Assembly (NCBI GenBank): GCA_023264915.1
Contig: JAHFUU010000134.1
Span: forward strand, 1 to 6,872
DNA: 6,872 nucleotides
Direction: 5' to 3'
Origin: Microthrixaceae bacterium
Lineage (GTDB): Bacteria > Actinomycetota > Acidimicrobiia > Acidimicrobiales > Acidimicrobilacustridaceae
Shown piece after piece: positions 6,002 through 6,872 of the stretch. Position 1 is the stretch's first letter, and the number at the start of each line of letters is the position of its first letter. The notes under the pieces were generated by a model. That model saw nothing but the letters and a program-made list of their open reading frames with translations. It searched no databases and was not told where the DNA came from. Made by a program: the position numbers and the translations under genes.

Positions 6002-6872
6002 TCATCGGTTGGCCATGTCCTCGAGCACCATCGACGCGACGTTGAAGCCGGAGTCGACGGCTTGGTGGGTACCGCAGCCGTAACCACCGGCATCGGTGCC
6101 TACCAGGTAGAGGCCCGGGACTGGTGTGCGTGCATCAGGCTTGGACCGGCCGCACTGCCCGATGATCTGGCTGAGGCCGATGCACTCGCCACCCTGGCCC
6201 GGGACGACCGCGTCTCGAGCCAGGTTCGACACATGAGCCGCCGTATAGGGCTCGCGCTTGATCGTGTGCTCTGGGATTGCGGGCCAGATCTCCGCGATCG
6301 CTTCCTCGGCGCGGCGGATGGCTTCGTTGTTCAGCTCTGATCTCGGATCAGGCGAGCCGAGGATTCCCACAAGGACGATCTGGTGCCCCTCGGGTGCGAG
6401 CGAGGCGTCATATGCGGTGGTGACGGCTGCGAAGATCAGTGGGATGTCGGGCCAGTCGCCAAGCTGGGCCGCCTCGTAGCGCTCTGTGTCCCACCAGCTC
6501 TGGTTGGAGAAGGCGACGATCATGCCCGTATCGAGCACTGGCGCGTCGAGGAAGTAGCGAACGCCGACCATCCCAAGGCCCGGTTCCAGTTGCTCCACGC
6601 GCTTGACGTACTCCTCGGGGAACGCATCGGTGTTGACGAGCTTCAAGACGGTGGGTTGGATGCCTGCGTTGGAGATGACAACCGGTGCCCGGTACTCACC
6701 CGCTGAGGTCACCACGCCCGTGACACGACCGTCCTCGAGGGTCACCTCCTCCACGCGGGTCTTGGGCAGGTAGGTGCCGCCATGCTGTTGTATGTACTCT
6801 GCTGCCGCCTCGGCCACCTTGCCGTACCCGCCCACGTGGTAACGGCCCCCGCCGCCCAAGAAGAGCTGGCGC
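6002..6872 (-). CDS. FAD-dependent oxidoreductase, phytoene desaturase-like family (first of three; N-terminal half missing)
   Basis: The frame is open through the right edge and ends at TGA 6004-6002, giving 289 residues, roughly the C-terminal half of a protein of about 500. The N-terminal Rossmann motif is therefore outside the window. Visible elements are GGRYHVGGYGKVAEA near the edge, corresponding to the family's GG.G.l..al segment, then TRVEEVTLEDGRVTGVVT and VVISNAGIQP (the family's v.Na.p strand). A GQCGRSKPDARTPVPGLYLV stretch leads into the last 39 residues, with VGTDAGGYGCGTHQAVDSG as the C-terminal FAD-binding motif. A TTG at 6859 could be misread as a start, but in-frame coding continues upstream (RQLF) and the fold would be incomplete. 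It is more divergent from the other two flavoproteins than they are from each other (GGYGKVAEA versus GGSHxLxxxL). A 63-base gap (5939-6001) separates it from the next gene and holds only that gene's Shine-Dalgarno. Confidence 0.9.
   Translation of the reverse strand, partial: RQLFLGGGGRYHVGGYGKVAEAAAEYIQQHGGTYLPKTRVEEVTLEDGRVTGVVTSAGEYRAPVVISNAGIQPTVLKLVNTDAFPEEYVKRVEQLEPGLGMVGVRYFLDAPVLDTGMIVAFSNQSWWDTERYEAAQLGDWPDIPLIFAAVTTAYDASLAPEGHQIVLVGILGSPDPRSELNNEAIRRAEEAIAEIWPAIPEHTIKREPYTAAHVSNLARDAVVPGQGGECIGLSQIIGQCGRSKPDARTPVPGLYLVGTDAGGYGCGTHQAVDSGFNVASMVLEDMANR

Noticed and set aside
6857..6859. TTG as a possible start of the rightmost flavoprotein.
   Set aside because: The reading frame continues without a stop to the window edge, and starting here would leave out the N-terminal FAD-binding half, so it is better read as a gene cut by the edge.
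2616..6872. Carotenoid biosynthesis cluster, suggested by three phytoene-desaturase-like proteins.
   Set aside because: No phytoene synthase, cyclase or prenyltransferase is present, and the genes continue into a CoA-ester radical reductase module. The superfamily is broad, so carotenoid function is not supported.

Overview
The window is a single, tightly packed, minus-strand gene cluster from a GC-rich bacterium. It holds six genes read right to left, two of them cut by the window edges. No gene is supported on the plus strand. Every complete gene has a recognisable Shine-Dalgarno sequence, and two junctions overlap (ATGA at 4187-4190, TGATG at 503-507), so this is very probably one operon whose promoter lies beyond the right edge. 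The phylum cannot be fixed from the sequence. GC richness and codon choice would fit an actinobacterium, a chloroflexote or a desulfobacterote. The presence of an oxygen-sensitive type of enzyme suggests at least some anaerobic metabolism.

Right half (2616-6872): three tandem FAD-dependent oxidoreductases of the phytoene desaturase / amine-oxidase-like flavoprotein superfamily. The first is represented only by its C-terminal half. The second (583 aa) and third (524 aa) are complete, overlap by 4 bases, and are divergent paralogues sharing an N-terminal dinucleotide-binding motif and an unusual NLHA motif.

Middle and left (1-2509): three components of a benzoyl-CoA reductase / 2-hydroxyacyl-CoA dehydratase type system. 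These are an ATP-hydrolysing activator with the two cysteines that bind the dimer-bridging [4Fe-4S] cluster, a complete BcrC/BadD/HgdB-like catalytic subunit, and the first 168 residues of a second catalytic subunit with BcrB-like cysteine motifs. In known systems the activator uses ATP hydrolysis to drive a very low-potential electron from ferredoxin or flavodoxin into the catalytic dimer, which then reduces an aromatic acyl-CoA or removes water from a 2-hydroxyacyl-CoA.

The most notable point is the combination. Three phytoene-desaturase-like flavoproteins appear to be co-transcribed with an ATP-driven radical CoA-ester reductase or dehydratase. Each family is known, but the sequence does not reveal the substrate and I do not recognise this arrangement as a characterised pathway. 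A reasonable inference is a catabolic or biosynthetic route in which flavoproteins oxidise or saturate C-C bonds of a cyclic or polyunsaturated intermediate that the radical enzyme also acts on. Intergenic gaps are all about 106 bases or shorter. The only notable non-coding element seen is a perfect 8-bp inverted repeat across the stop codon of the third flavoprotein gene.
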